This document shows, piece by piece, positions 16,348-26,083 of a stretch of 32,118 nucleotides of DNA. The notes beneath the pieces were generated by a model. The model searched no databases. It worked only from the letters and a program-made list of their open reading frames with translations, and was not told where the DNA came from. The stretch comes from Phycisphaerales bacterium (lineage in GTDB: Bacteria > Planctomycetota > Phycisphaerae > Phycisphaerales > UBA1924). Where the stretch lies: NCBI GenBank assembly GCA_020845755.1, contig JADLFE010000006.1, positions 1-32,118 on the forward strand. The letters are read 5' to 3'. The position numbers and the translations under genes are program-made. How positions within the stretch are numbered: position 1 is the first letter of the stretch; every line of letters begins with the position of its first letter.

Positions 16348-16833
16348 GTGAATCCAGAACTCTTCCAATTCGATGCACACGCAGACCCCGCGCCCCTCAC
16401 TCTCGCCGAAATGACGGCTGATGACGCGCGGCAAGCCGAGTGGACGTTTGCACTCCGGCAACGGATCGAACGCGAGCCGGGTGGGAGCGTGTTCGTGGCG
16501 CGGAGCGACGAGCCGCGCGGCTGGGTCGTGTCCCTCACGAATCACAGGGTCGACGGAGATCTCACCGACGCGTTGAAGCGTGTCTGGCGGTTCGCGATGG
16601 AGTTGGTGCAGTTGCATCCATCCATGTCGAGGTGCGCCCTTGTCGGATGGTGGCGCAACGACGCCGGCGGCCTGTTCGTGGACGCTGGACTGCTGGTTGG
16701 TCGGGGAGAGCGAGCCGCATCAGTCGGGCGAGCGTTTCGTCAGCATTCCATCGCGTTGGTGCGCGATTCCGAAGTTCGCATCGTCGCGTTGAAACCCGCA
16801 AGGGCGCGCTCGCTGCCTCGTGCGACGGACTGA
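16348..16833 (+). CDS. Hypothetical protein of the ubiquitin-like operon (161 aa)
   Basis: GTG start at 16348, preceded by GAAAGG. The product is an alpha/beta protein with GWVVSLTNHRVDGDLTDAL, then GLFVDAGLLVGRGERAASVG, ending in HSIALVRDSEVRIVALKPA. The order of a strand, a helix, then a G-R-x-F-x-Q turn (GRAFRQHSIAL) resembles small uncharacterised proteins found on mobile elements; I cannot name the family with confidence. It lies 16 bp behind the previous gene and 107 bp before the Gly-Gly-repeat protein. Confidence 0.6.
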   Translation: MNPELFQFDAHADPAPLTLAEMTADDARQAEWTFALRQRIEREPGGSVFVARSDEPRGWVVSLTNHRVDGDLTDALKRVWRFAMELVQLHPSMSRCALVGWWRNDAGGLFVDAGLLVGRGERAASVGRAFRQHSIALVRDSEVRIVALKPARARSLPRATD

Positions 16834-16851
16834 CGCGCCACACACATCGAT

Positions 16852-16868
16852 GGAGGTGCCATATGTAG
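16852..16868 (+). other. Start-stop element (ribosome-binding site followed by ATG-TAG)
   Basis: A consensus GGAGG (16852-16856) sits 6 bp before ATG (16863) that is followed at once by TAG (16866-16868). The arrangement would load and release ribosomes in the leader of the next gene. It may be regulatory, or the relic of a gene broken by mutation. Confidence 0.3.
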
Positions 16869-16940
16869 CGACCAAGAAGACGCGAAAGACTCGATCCAAG
16901 TTCCCATTCCCGTTTCACCTCATTCACGAAAGGCAGTTCC

Positions 16941-17195
16941 ATGAACACCACGACCTCTGAGTACCTCGATTTTGACGATTCGGGCGACCTGCACCGCGGC
17001 GGTCGCATTCCGCCCGGGAGCTTCTTTGGCGGCGATGAGCTCCCCCCGGGGACCTTCCACGGAGCGTCGGCGAATTCTCACGAGCCGACCAACTGGGTCG
17101 ACGACCGCGTCGAGATCAATCCGCCGCTGAACCACCCCGCGCCGCAGGCCAAGGGCGAACCTCGGCCCCTGATCCCGCCGGGCAGGCCGGCTTGA
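16941..17195 (+). CDS. Small protein with repeated Gly-Gly motif; candidate modifier or substrate
   Basis: This 84-aa protein starts at ATG 16941 with GAAAGG upstream. Residues 20-41 contain an imperfect tandem repeat, GGRIPPGSFF then GGDELPPGTFH, which places Gly-Gly at 20-21 and 30-31. The remainder is acidic at the N-terminus and Pro-rich at the C-terminus, ending LIPPGRPA. It lacks a visible beta-grasp fold and a terminal Gly-Gly, so it is not an obvious ubiquitin. Yet it occupies the place just ahead of E2-like, JAMM and E1-like genes where a modifier is often encoded. The Gly-Gly sites could be processed by the JAMM peptidase. Coding is likely; the modifier role is speculative. Confidence 0.6.
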   Translation: MNTTTSEYLDFDDSGDLHRGGRIPPGSFFGGDELPPGTFHGASANSHEPTNWVDDRVEINPPLNHPAPQAKGEPRPLIPPGRPA

Positions 17196-17275
17196 TGCTC
17201 GATGACCTTGCTGGCACGGACGCCGGCGCGGAGGGCGCGGGTCCATCACCCGCGTCCTCCATTCTCAAGTTCTGA
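17195..17275 (+). CDS. Micro-ORF, 26 aa
   Basis: ATG at 17195 overlaps the preceding stop as TGATG, and the frame ends with TGA at 17273-17275, directly before the CGGAGG of the next gene. The predicted peptide begins MLDDLAGTDAG and ends SSILKF. The exact fit between two genes, with stop-start overlap, suggests a translated peptide or coupling device. There is no independent evidence of function. Confidence 0.35.
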   Translation: MLDDLAGTDAGAEGAGPSPASSILKF

Positions 17276-17288
17276 TCGGAGGCCACGC

Positions 17289-17567
17289 ATGAGCAGCATC
17301 TCGAAGCGCTACCGCGCGAAGGACGGGACGAGTGATTTCGGGTTTCGATTTGTCGAGCAGGACGGCCACTACGACGTGGTGTGCACCGATCGCCCCTCGC
17401 TTCGTGGCCGCGACTCGGACGGCCGCAAGACCCACCTGCACCGCGACAACCGAGTCTGCTTCGTCGAAGGTCAAGAGCCGCGCTCCTTGTCGGAAGCGTT
17501 GGAACGCGCCCGGCAATGGGCGGAATACCTGTGCCGGTACATCGACTCCGGCGAAACCGAGGGATAA
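17289..17567 (+). CDS. Small protein, candidate minimal E2-like (UBC-like) conjugating enzyme
   Basis: The 92-aa product starts at ATG 17289, with GGAGG 7 bp upstream. Residues 17-38 form a probable strand pair (FGFRFVEQDGHYDVVCTDRP). Then comes THLHRDNRVCF with H49, H51 and C57, and finally two helices (SLSEALERARQWAEYLCRYI). Strand-strand, a His-rich turn, a Cys, then a Trp-containing helix parallels prokaryotic E2-like families (Hx...G/N-x-h-C). It is much shorter than a classical 140-150-residue E2. The neighbouring JAMM and E1-like genes make this reading attractive. It could also be an unrelated small protein; structural comparison would decide. Confidence 0.5.
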   Translation: MSSISKRYRAKDGTSDFGFRFVEQDGHYDVVCTDRPSLRGRDSDGRKTHLHRDNRVCFVEGQEPRSLSEALERARQWAEYLCRYIDSGETEG

Positions 17568-17570
17568 GCC

Positions 17571-18149
17571 ATGAAGGAACACAAGCCCGCGGAACAGTCT
17601 GCGTTCCCTGCATCATGTGCCGACGCACGCTTCGCCGGGATCGACCGCACGGACTTGGCCCGCGACGGACCGGGCCGGCCGCGCATGCGGATGGCGATCT
17701 CGATCCCGCGCTTCATCATGAACACCGTGGGCGCGGTCCCGCCGGAGTCGGGCGGGATTCTCGGAGGCCCAAAGGACTCGGACGACATCACGGAATTCAT
17801 CCGCGACGACGGGGGAACGTGGACGGGCACGAAGTACACACCGGACCACGAGGGGCTCAACCGCATGCTGCGCGACGACTGGAAGCCCCGGGGCTTGGAT
17901 TTCAAGGGGTTCGTGCACAGCCACCCCGATGGCTACACGCAGCTCTCGCCCGGCGACCTGCGCTACATCCGCCACATCTTCGACTGCAATCCGGGCATGC
18001 AGGTGTTCATGGCCCCCATCGTCCTCCCGGCGCTCTTCTGGCTTCGACCGTTCATCGTTCGGCGCGGCAAGTGCCTCATCGTCGAGGAGGCGGTGCTGGA
18101 GGTGTTCGACCCGGAGACGGCGGAGCACCAGAAAGGAGTCCAGCCATGA
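17571..18149 (+). CDS. JAB/MPN+ (JAMM) metalloprotease, predicted deconjugating or processing peptidase
   Basis: This 192-aa protein has an intact JAMM zinc site: E59 in ESGGILGG, then H116 and H118 in FVHSHPDG, S126 and D129 in LSPGDL. JAMM enzymes cleave isopeptide or peptide bonds after ubiquitin-like Gly-Gly tails; in bacteria they also process sulfur-carrier precursors. The first 40 residues are extra to the core fold. The ATG is preceded by GAGGGA, three bases after the upstream stop region. The stop overlaps the E1-like start as ATGA, so the two are translationally coupled. All catalytic residues are present, so activity is expected. Confidence 0.9.
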   Translation: MKEHKPAEQSAFPASCADARFAGIDRTDLARDGPGRPRMRMAISIPRFIMNTVGAVPPESGGILGGPKDSDDITEFIRDDGGTWTGTKYTPDHEGLNRMLRDDWKPRGLDFKGFVHSHPDGYTQLSPGDLRYIRHIFDCNPGMQVFMAPIVLPALFWLRPFIVRRGKCLIVEEAVLEVFDPETAEHQKGVQP

Positions 18150-18982
18150 ACACCGAAAGAATCGCAACGTCCATCAGCGTTGACCAGACCCGCAAGCGCC
18201 GTGTGGTCGGCGTCGGGGGCATCAAACGCCTGTTCGCCAACCTGGCCCGGTGCGATGTCGGCACGCTCGTGCGGGTGGACAACGACACGGTCTCGCCCAC
18301 GAACCCGGCGCGTCAGGACTATCGCTCCACCGACATCGGCTTCCCAAAGACCGCCGTGTCCGCCGAAGAGGCCTTAGCGATCAACCCCGGCGTTTGCTTT
18401 GAGATGGTGAACCGCGACATCTGCTCCCTCAACCATCGGGAGCAGGAAGTGCTCATGGAGGACGCCGATCTCCTGATCGCGTCGACCGATTCTTTTCCCG
18501 CCCAGGCACGCTGCAACCAGATGGCGCTGGAGTTCAACGTGCCGGCGCTCTTCCTGGGGGTGTACGCCGAGGGTCGCGGGGGTGAGATCATCATCGTCGA
18601 GCCAAAATCCGACGGCGGGTGCTTCCGCTGTATTGCCGAGTCACGCTACCGCGCGTTCGCCGAGGGGCGCGCCCAGGTCAGCAGCCAGGGCGGGACCATC
18701 ATGGACCTGGACTTTGTGGACGCGATCGCGGAGCAAGTGGGGATCGGCATGATCACCAGGGGCGCCGACAACCGGTTCGGCCGCCTCATGGAGAGGCTCG
18801 GCGGCCGCAACCTCCTGCTCACAAAGCTCGACCCGGATTTTTCGATCGGCGAGCCTGACCTCTTTGCTCAGCATCTGGGATCGGGGCCGGCGAATTTCGC
18901 CTTCAGCACCATCGCCCTGCATCGCCCGCGCCGCCCCGACTGCCCGGACTGTGCGCGGTTCCGCGGGAGGGCCGCGTCGTGA
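18146..18982 (+). CDS. ThiF/MoeB/E1-like adenylyltransferase
   Basis: The 278-aa protein carries the nucleotide-binding motif VVGVGGIKR (20-28), VDNDTV with D45 and D47, NPARQ with R56, K68 in GFPKTA, and D115 in IASTDSF, the residues used for ATP-dependent adenylation of a modifier C-terminus. Two CxxC pairs (CFRC 159-162 and CPDC 266-269) form the usual structural zinc site. No cysteine occurs between 163 and 265, the part that holds the catalytic cysteine of ThiF and E1 enzymes. It may therefore only adenylate, as MoeB does, and pass the modifier to a partner. AAAGGAG precedes the ATG. GTGA overlap with the next gene. Confidence 0.9.
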   Translation: MNTERIATSISVDQTRKRRVVGVGGIKRLFANLARCDVGTLVRVDNDTVSPTNPARQDYRSTDIGFPKTAVSAEEALAINPGVCFEMVNRDICSLNHREQEVLMEDADLLIASTDSFPAQARCNQMALEFNVPALFLGVYAEGRGGEIIIVEPKSDGGCFRCIAESRYRAFAEGRAQVSSQGGTIMDLDFVDAIAEQVGIGMITRGADNRFGRLMERLGGRNLLLTKLDPDFSIGEPDLFAQHLGSGPANFAFSTIALHRPRRPDCPDCARFRGRAAS

Positions 18983-19497
18983 CGCACATCGTGAAGCGTC
19001 TCCGCACAACGGACCCGTCCGGCAGGGTCTTGGGTTACACCGTGGAACGCCTCTCCGACGATGGGGTCGGAGCGACGGGCGTTCATCGCACGACCACCGT
19101 GGGCCGGTGCCCGGGCTGCTGGAGACCGGTGGGGTCCGTCGACATGATCACCGGCGTCTGCACGATCTGCGCCCGGGGTCCTCTGTGCCGCTCCTGCGAA
19201 ACCTCCTGCGCCGTGTGCGGTCGAGGGCTCTGCCGGAGATGCCGCCGGGGCTTCGTGTGGGGGCGCGCGCCGCTGGTGGTTTGTCCCTTGTGCTACCGCT
19301 GGCTGAACCGCCGGGCCGTGCACGAGCAGCGCGAGGCCGCGAAGCAGGCGGCGTTCCATCGTGCCGTGCAGCTCCACCGCGAACGGATGCACGGCCTGGC
19401 GATGCGTGTTCAGGCGGCACGCATGGGCCTGGGTGCTCCGCTGCCGCAGCCGATCCGATCGGGATCGTTGGGGACTCGGTATGCCCACCGTCGATGA
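18979..19497 (+). CDS. Cysteine-rich RING-like/treble-clef zinc protein, candidate E3
   Basis: The 172-aa product (GTG start overlapping the E1-like stop as GTGA) has six CxxC knuckles within residues 44-105: C44/47, C61/64, C70/73, C77/80, C85/88, C102/105. They could bind three zinc ions. The last four pairs have the spacing CxxC-3-CxxC-4-CxxC-13-CxxC, compatible with a binuclear RING or related treble clef. The C-terminal third is a basic helix (RAVHEQREAAKQAAFHRAVQ). Being next to E1-like and JAMM genes it is a reasonable candidate ubiquitin-ligase-like factor. A plain zinc-ribbon DNA-binding role is the alternative. It overlaps the ATPase start by 17 bp. Confidence 0.7.
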   Translation: MTHIVKRLRTTDPSGRVLGYTVERLSDDGVGATGVHRTTTVGRCPGCWRPVGSVDMITGVCTICARGPLCRSCETSCAVCGRGLCRRCRRGFVWGRAPLVVCPLCYRWLNRRAVHEQREAAKQAAFHRAVQLHRERMHGLAMRVQAARMGLGAPLPQPIRSGSLGTRYAHRR

Positions 19498-21706
19498 ATC
19501 CATCTCGGCCCAGGGCTTCATGAAGATCGGCTCGCTGTCGCACACCCTCGACATGGAGGTGTGGTGGAACAGAGCGGCCAGGGTCGAGTTGCTGGCCCTG
19601 CGGTGCGGCCGGGTGACACTGCTGCGGGGCGCCAAGTCGTACTTTGTGACCTCCCGCTCCCGCGACGGCGAGACCTGGGCCCGGGACATCGGGCCCGCCT
19701 TTGACTACCTGGAGCATCACCACCCCGAACTCCACATCACGTTCCGCTTCTGGCGCGACGTGCCCGAGTTCCTGGCGGCGCGGGAAGCGCGCAAGCACGC
19801 CCGAGCCCACCCGGGCGCATCGGTTTCTGCGGCCGAACTCGCGGCCATGCAGAGGCGCGAGCGATCGCGGCGGGAAACCCTCAACGGACTTGAGCGACTC
19901 CGCTCCCTGGACCTGGGCGGCTCGGACCTCCTCCAGGATCATCTCCGTCACCGGGAGGCCCACGCGCGGAGTGAGGTGGAACGAGCGCGAGAGTCCATCG
20001 ACCACGCGGAAGCCGCCGGGCATTTCCATAACAAACTCCAGCGCGAGTACCGCGACAAGGGTTCGGCGGCGGTGATCGTGATCACCGTCAACGCCAACGT
20101 CCACACGGTCACCTGCTCCCATCACCATGACGAATTGCAGGACGCGGTCGCCGCCACCGTCAAGGAACTGCGAGACACGGACCGGTACAAGGTGAGGCAG
20201 GCGTTCAGCGGCGGGCGCTTCAAGGTCGGGTTGTCCGAGTCGGACGACCCGCAGCTGGTCTGGATCGAGCAGTGGTTCGGCGGCTCGCTCAACCCCGGCC
20301 AACTGGCGTCCATCCGCGGGCTCGACCCAGCGGTTCGGGATTGCATGGCCCGACAGACGATGGTCCATCCCAACCAAGACGTCGTGGTCGACGGCTCCGT
20401 GGTTGATCATGGCAAGCTGGTCGCTCCCCGGGTCGTGGCCTCCCTCTTGGATCGGGTCGATTGCAGGGCGGCGTCGGCTGGCATCTCCGCGCCGGTGGCG
20501 GGCCCTCGTGTTCGCTTCGGCCTGGTCGTGCGCGGCGACGAGGTGGGCGAGATGACCGACGAGCCCTTCGAGGTCCCGCTGGCGCAGCTGGACCACGTCA
20601 TGTTCTCGGGCAAGACCCGCTCGGGGAAGAGTTTCGGCCAGCGCGTTCTCGTCGAAGAGATCACCCTCTGCTCGCCGGTCTCCGTCCTGATCATCGACCC
20701 CCGCAACCAGTCGGCGGGCTTGCTGGCCGCCCAGGACCGGCCGGAGGTTCTGGCGCGCTTCGGACAGTTCGGGGTCGAGGGACCGCGGGGGTTCGAGTTC
20801 AAGTACTTCGCTCCCGCCAACCCGGGGACGCCGTCCTTGCCGGAACCACTGGGCGAACTGGCCACCGGCCGCCACATCGTGAGCTTGAAGGGACTCGAGG
20901 AGCACGATCGTTGCGAGATCTTTGCGGAGGTTCTGGACGCGGTCTTTGAGGTGTGCTCCCGGAGTGAATCCGCTTCGGTCCGGCTGGTCATCGCCATCGA
21001 CGAGGCGCAGCTCTTTACCAAGATGCTGGTTGCCGAGTCGGCCAAGCCGAGCGCGGAGCGCGCGGAAACCGCGCTGAACCGGGTGCTGAGAGAGGGCCGC
21101 AAGTTCGGCGTGCTCGTGGTGCTCTCGAGCCAGTCCATGCGGGACTTCAGCCGCGAGTCCGCCGCCATCCGCCAGAACATCGGGACCAAGGTGTTCTTCA
21201 ACAACTCCGACCGCGAGATCGAGTACGCCCGCGATTATGTGGATGACCCTCGCGAATTGGTCAGGTTGCCGCCAGGGACCGCGCTGTTCTGCAATCCGAA
21301 TTGGGGCGTCGCCAAGGTCGCGGTCCGACCGCCACTTTCCAGGGTCTGGGACATGAGCGAACGCGAGACCGCGGCGCTGCTGGGTCGGAGTTCCATTCGT
21401 CCACTCTCACCAGATGCCCGGCGGCTCTTGGAGGGGATAGGGACCTTCGTGAACCGGACGGGGCATCCTCCCAACGCGTCTCAAGCAGGAGAGGCGGCGG
21501 GATTGACCAGCAAACGGCGCCTGCAGGAGCTGCTCCGGGAGCTGACCCAGGCCGGACATGTGCGCACCACGAGGCTGCAGGCGCAGTGCCATCCACGCGT
21601 GATCGAGCTGGTCGAGGGGGTTTCGTCCACGGGCGAGTTCGCGGGTGGACACAAGCCGGACACAACCGGACAGGAGGTCCGCGATGGCGATGGTCACCGC
21701 TCTTGA
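19481..21706 (+). CDS. HerA/FtsK-type ATPase of the ubiquitin-like operon
   Basis: This 741-aa protein has Walker A SGKTRSGKSF (376-385), a downstream strand VSVLIIDPRNQ, Walker B RLVIAIDEAQLF (501-512) and a sensor region GVLVVLSSQS, as in HerA/FtsK hexameric DNA motors. The 370 residues before the ATPase domain include a long charged helical section (about 100-190, probable coiled coil) and a beta-rich part. The C-terminal region has a winged-helix-like segment (NASQAGEAAGLTSKRRLQEL). I chose ATG 19481, which overlaps the RING-like stop; upstream sequence in this frame lies inside that gene. It differs from the HerA-nuclease at 8.9 kb in lacking a terminal nuclease domain. It may be the motor or effector controlled by the modification system. 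Confidence 0.85.
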   Translation: MPTVDESISAQGFMKIGSLSHTLDMEVWWNRAARVELLALRCGRVTLLRGAKSYFVTSRSRDGETWARDIGPAFDYLEHHHPELHITFRFWRDVPEFLAAREARKHARAHPGASVSAAELAAMQRRERSRRETLNGLERLRSLDLGGSDLLQDHLRHREAHARSEVERARESIDHAEAAGHFHNKLQREYRDKGSAAVIVITVNANVHTVTCSHHHDELQDAVAATVKELRDTDRYKVRQAFSGGRFKVGLSESDDPQLVWIEQWFGGSLNPGQLASIRGLDPAVRDCMARQTMVHPNQDVVVDGSVVDHGKLVAPRVVASLLDRVDCRAASAGISAPVAGPRVRFGLVVRGDEVGEMTDEPFEVPLAQLDHVMFSGKTRSGKSFGQRVLVEEITLCSPVSVLIIDPRNQSAGLLAAQDRPEVLARFGQFGVEGPRGFEFKYFAPANPGTPSLPEPLGELATGRHIVSLKGLEEHDRCEIFAEVLDAVFEVCSRSESASVRLVIAIDEAQLFTKMLVAESAKPSAERAETALNRVLREGRKFGVLVVLSSQSMRDFSRESAAIRQNIGTKVFFNNSDREIEYARDYVDDPRELVRLPPGTALFCNPNWGVAKVAVRPPLSRVWDMSERETAALLGRSSIRPLSPDARRLLEGIGTFVNRTGHPPNASQAGEAAGLTSKRRLQELLRELTQAGHVRTTRLQAQCHPRVIELVEGVSSTGEFAGGHKPDTTGQEVRDGDGHRS

Positions 21707-22135
21707 AACCTCATTCCCGCGGTGTCCGGCGGGTTTCTTTTCGTCCGGGGACGAAGAACTAGCGCCTCTGTCCGCCCAACCGACGGGGGGTCATTGCGGA
21801 AAGAAAGAACGGGCGTTCGCGCCACCTCGTGTGTCATCTTCGACTGGTGCGGTCGCGCGTCGAATCGCTGTCGGTGGGCTCGTGATGGAGGCCGTTCGGG
21901 GCACGCCTCATCCCGATTCAATGGAGCGCTGGTCGCGCCGCGGCGAGCGCCTTGCTTCGTGGCTTATGAGCGAATGGCAACGCGAGCAAGCCTGTGTGCT
22001 GGCGAGCAACGCGAGCGGTGCATCGGCTCCTCGCCCGGCGCGCGGGGCCTCCAGGGAGAGCCCTGGCGTGACGTCATCGCACCTTGACTCGGCCGAGCAT
22101 CGTGCCACTCCTGAAGGTGACCCAGGAGGCACCCC

Positions 22136-22139
<4 letters not shown>
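21684..22139 (+). CDS. Hypothetical protein between ATPase and serine recombinase (151 aa)
   Basis: ATG 21684 is preceded by AGGAGG at an ideal distance, inside the 3' end of the ATPase gene. The frame ends in TGA overlapping the recombinase ATG (ATGA). The product is polar, with one helical core (MERWSRRGERLASWLMSEWQ) and low-complexity Ser/Ala/Pro ends. No family recognised. The strong ribosome-binding site and the double overlap favour a real gene; weak conservation signals such as low complexity argue caution. It might be a recombination directionality factor by position only. Confidence 0.5.
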
Positions 22140-24073
<1,934 letters not shown>

Positions 24074-24084
24074 ATCTGGGCACA

Positions 24085-24113
24085 GTTGTAGGCCGGGCGG
24101 CACTCCACGTCAA
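24085..24113 (-). promoter_or_regulatory. Sigma-70-type promoter of the tRNA-fMet gene
   Basis: On the minus strand TTGACG (24113-24108) and TACAAC (24090-24085) are separated by exactly 17 bp, placing transcription start a few bases before the tRNA 5' end at 24073. Confidence 0.7.
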
Positions 24114-24357
24114 TCAGACGGAGCATCCCCCCCACTCTCAAACCGCGTTGAGGAGCGTGGAATTCTATAAAACCCGCGAAGGTCAGCAGGTTGCCGACGT
24201 CGGCACGTGCGTGGAAGTCCCACGCGACTCGTCGGGCGCGGCACGGATCGCGGTGCAAACGGGGCTTGCCTTCGGATTGAACCGGGTGCACAGTCGCACG
24301 AACACGCCCCCCGGCGGTTGTACACGGCTTTCGAGGCGCCCGCCGATACACCACTGC

Positions 24358-25032
24358 ATGAGCCAATTCACTCCCGCGGGCGAGGCCTGCCAGTCTCTTG
24401 GTGCCGCCAAGCCGACGACGTTCACGTTTCAATCGAGCAATGACCCACTGCTTCGCGCCCAGCCGCACCGGATGACAACGGCCGTGATCGCCCACGCGGA
24501 CCAGAAGCCTCGTGAGCGTGTTCTGCTGTACGCCCTGGTGTTTGCGTTAGCGCCGAAGCGATGCCTGGAGATCGGCGTCCGCTGGGGAGGCGGGTCGCGG
24601 ATCATTCACTCCGCACTTTCTGATCTCTCGCACGGCGTGCTGGTCTCGATCGATCCGGCACCGGTGCTGGAGTTCGAGTGGGCGCAGATCGCCGATCGCG
24701 CAACACTGATGATCGGCTCATCACCCGCCGACCTTGGGCGCTGCCGCGCAGCGGTCGATGGGCCATTCGACTTCGTGTTTGTCGACGGCGACCACAGCGA
24801 GAAATCGTGCTACGCCGACCTTCATGGCCTGATCGAGATCACGTCACCGGGGGCGAACATCCTGCTGCACGACGCGTTCCATCCGCCGGTCGATCGCGCG
24901 ATCACGCGTGCGCTGCAGACGCTCCCCATGGCCGATGTCGCGATGGCGGCCTTAACACGCAACGACGGTGTGCACGTGGAGAGTGGGCGCACGATGACAT
25001 TCGGCGGGGTGCGCTGGCTGCGTCGGGTTTGA
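24358..25032 (+). CDS. Class I SAM-dependent methyltransferase (Methyltransf_24-like)
   Basis: From ATG 24358 the product is 224 aa. It has the SAM-binding motif CLEIGVRWGGGSRII, followed by SHGVLVSIDPAP and the motif FVFVDGDHSEKSCYADL with NILLHDAFHPP downstream. That is the pattern of small O-methyltransferase-like proteins (Methyltransf_24), often linked to sugar or cell-surface modification. ATG 24472 is a shorter alternative. The sequence further upstream in frame covers the tRNA and its promoter and is not protein-like. The substrate cannot be told. It is the first chromosomal protein gene to the right of the tRNA. Confidence 0.75.
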   Translation: MSQFTPAGEACQSLGAAKPTTFTFQSSNDPLLRAQPHRMTTAVIAHADQKPRERVLLYALVFALAPKRCLEIGVRWGGGSRIIHSALSDLSHGVLVSIDPAPVLEFEWAQIADRATLMIGSSPADLGRCRAAVDGPFDFVFVDGDHSEKSCYADLHGLIEITSPGANILLHDAFHPPVDRAITRALQTLPMADVAMAALTRNDGVHVESGRTMTFGGVRWLRRV

Positions 25033-25485
25033 GCGGCAACGACGCGACCAAGGATGTGTGTGTGGACAGTGACCGGCATGCGTGACGATAGTTTTCAAGG
25101 CGCGTCGATTGCCGATGTTGAATGTCCGTTCATTTGCGAACGCCCTCCCGACGCATCTCCTCACGTATCCCGCACCACCATGCTCGGGAGGTTGTTCGCC
25201 GTGCTTTTATCGCCTCTTCCGCGTCGCCCTCAGCGCCCATGAGTTCCATCGCGAAACTCGAATAGAGCGATTTCCGTGGAGCGAATCACGTCATGGTTTT
25301 GCCCGATATCGGCGCGATCGCCGGTACTTTGCCCCATTTTCAGGGTGTTCTTGAATCCACGATTTTGACCATTCACGTCGCGCAACCGATGCGTGAACAA
25401 CGGCCAGGCCGCCCTCGCTCGTGCGAGTGTTTCGCGGGAGATGGATCGACGGGTGAATCGGGCCGGGGATTGATGGAGAGAGAAC
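25033..25485. other. Intergenic stretch without a recognisable gene
   Basis: About 450 bp between the methyltransferase and the membrane-protein gene. Composition is less GC-biased than its neighbours, with short AT-rich spots near 25205 and 25330. I see no convincing frame, hairpin terminator or RNA gene. Confidence 0.4.
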
Positions 25486-25896
25486 ATGAGACTCGTGGGT
25501 GAAGTGATGGGCGTGATCTGGTGTACCACCGCGGTCGTGATCGCGACCGTGTTCATACTCCCGGGAATACTCTGCAGCCTGTCGTTCCTGCTCGTGATGG
25601 TGGCCATGGCGATGGGAGGCTCGATCCCGGCGCTTGGGGTGCTTCTGTTCCTCGGAGCGCTCGTCACATGTCTGTGCATCTCGGCCCCGATGTCCAACGA
25701 CACGCCCGTGGTGATCAACACCCGAACGGCGCGCCGCATGGTCGTGCACTCATATCGGCGCCCGGTCCTTCACGCGACGCGCCAGATCAGAGCCCCTCGC
25801 GTCGAAGTCAACGAGTGCACCATGGCACGCGGGCGGCGGCGCACCCGGGTTGCGGCCTGGTCGCACGAGGTCGAACCCCTGGTTCCCACGCCTTAG
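25486..25896 (+). CDS. Small membrane protein, unknown function
   Basis: The 136-aa product starts at ATG 25486 behind GGAGAGAG. Residues 5-35 and 40-68 are two hydrophobic helices (for example VIWCTTAVVIATVFILPGIL and GVLLFLGALVTCLCIS), followed by a basic, probably cytoplasmic C-terminal half rich in Arg. A short inner-membrane protein is the simplest reading. No family recognised. It is convergent with the HAF-repeat gene, and a long inverted repeat lies between them. Confidence 0.65.
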   Translation: MRLVGEVMGVIWCTTAVVIATVFILPGILCSLSFLLVMVAMAMGGSIPALGVLLFLGALVTCLCISAPMSNDTPVVINTRTARRMVVHSYRRPVLHATRQIRAPRVEVNECTMARGRRRTRVAAWSHEVEPLVPTP

Positions 25897-25995
25897 CGAT
25901 CATGCTCCACGATCAACGCGGCGCACGTCGTCGCGGGGATGATCAACAGGGGGCGATGATCTGAATCACCCTCAGCACGAAAAGACTCGACACGC

Positions 25996-26050
25996 CACGA
26001 TCCCGCATCGCTCCGACCAGCGTCGCCGCGAAGCGGGATCGTGATTTTAT
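25996..26050. terminator. Inverted repeat, probable bidirectional terminator
   Basis: CACGATCCCGC (25996-26006) pairs perfectly with GCGGGATCGTG (26033-26043) around a 26-base loop. ATTTTAT follows on the plus strand. It sits between two convergent genes, the usual place for a shared terminator, although the loop is long. Confidence 0.5.
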
Positions 26051-26083
26051 GCAGGGGCATGTCGCATCGGACGCAACGCGGGT

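Noticed and set aside
16941..18982. PRTRC plasmid system (JAB plus ThiF genes)
   Set aside because: Only the JAB and ThiF folds are shared; no ParB, PRTRC-B, E or F-like genes and no typical PRTRC small ubiquitin-like protein are visible.
19148..20905. Long minus-strand frame (585 codons)
   Set aside because: Antisense to the RING-like and HerA genes, with His/Arg-rich composition and no motif.
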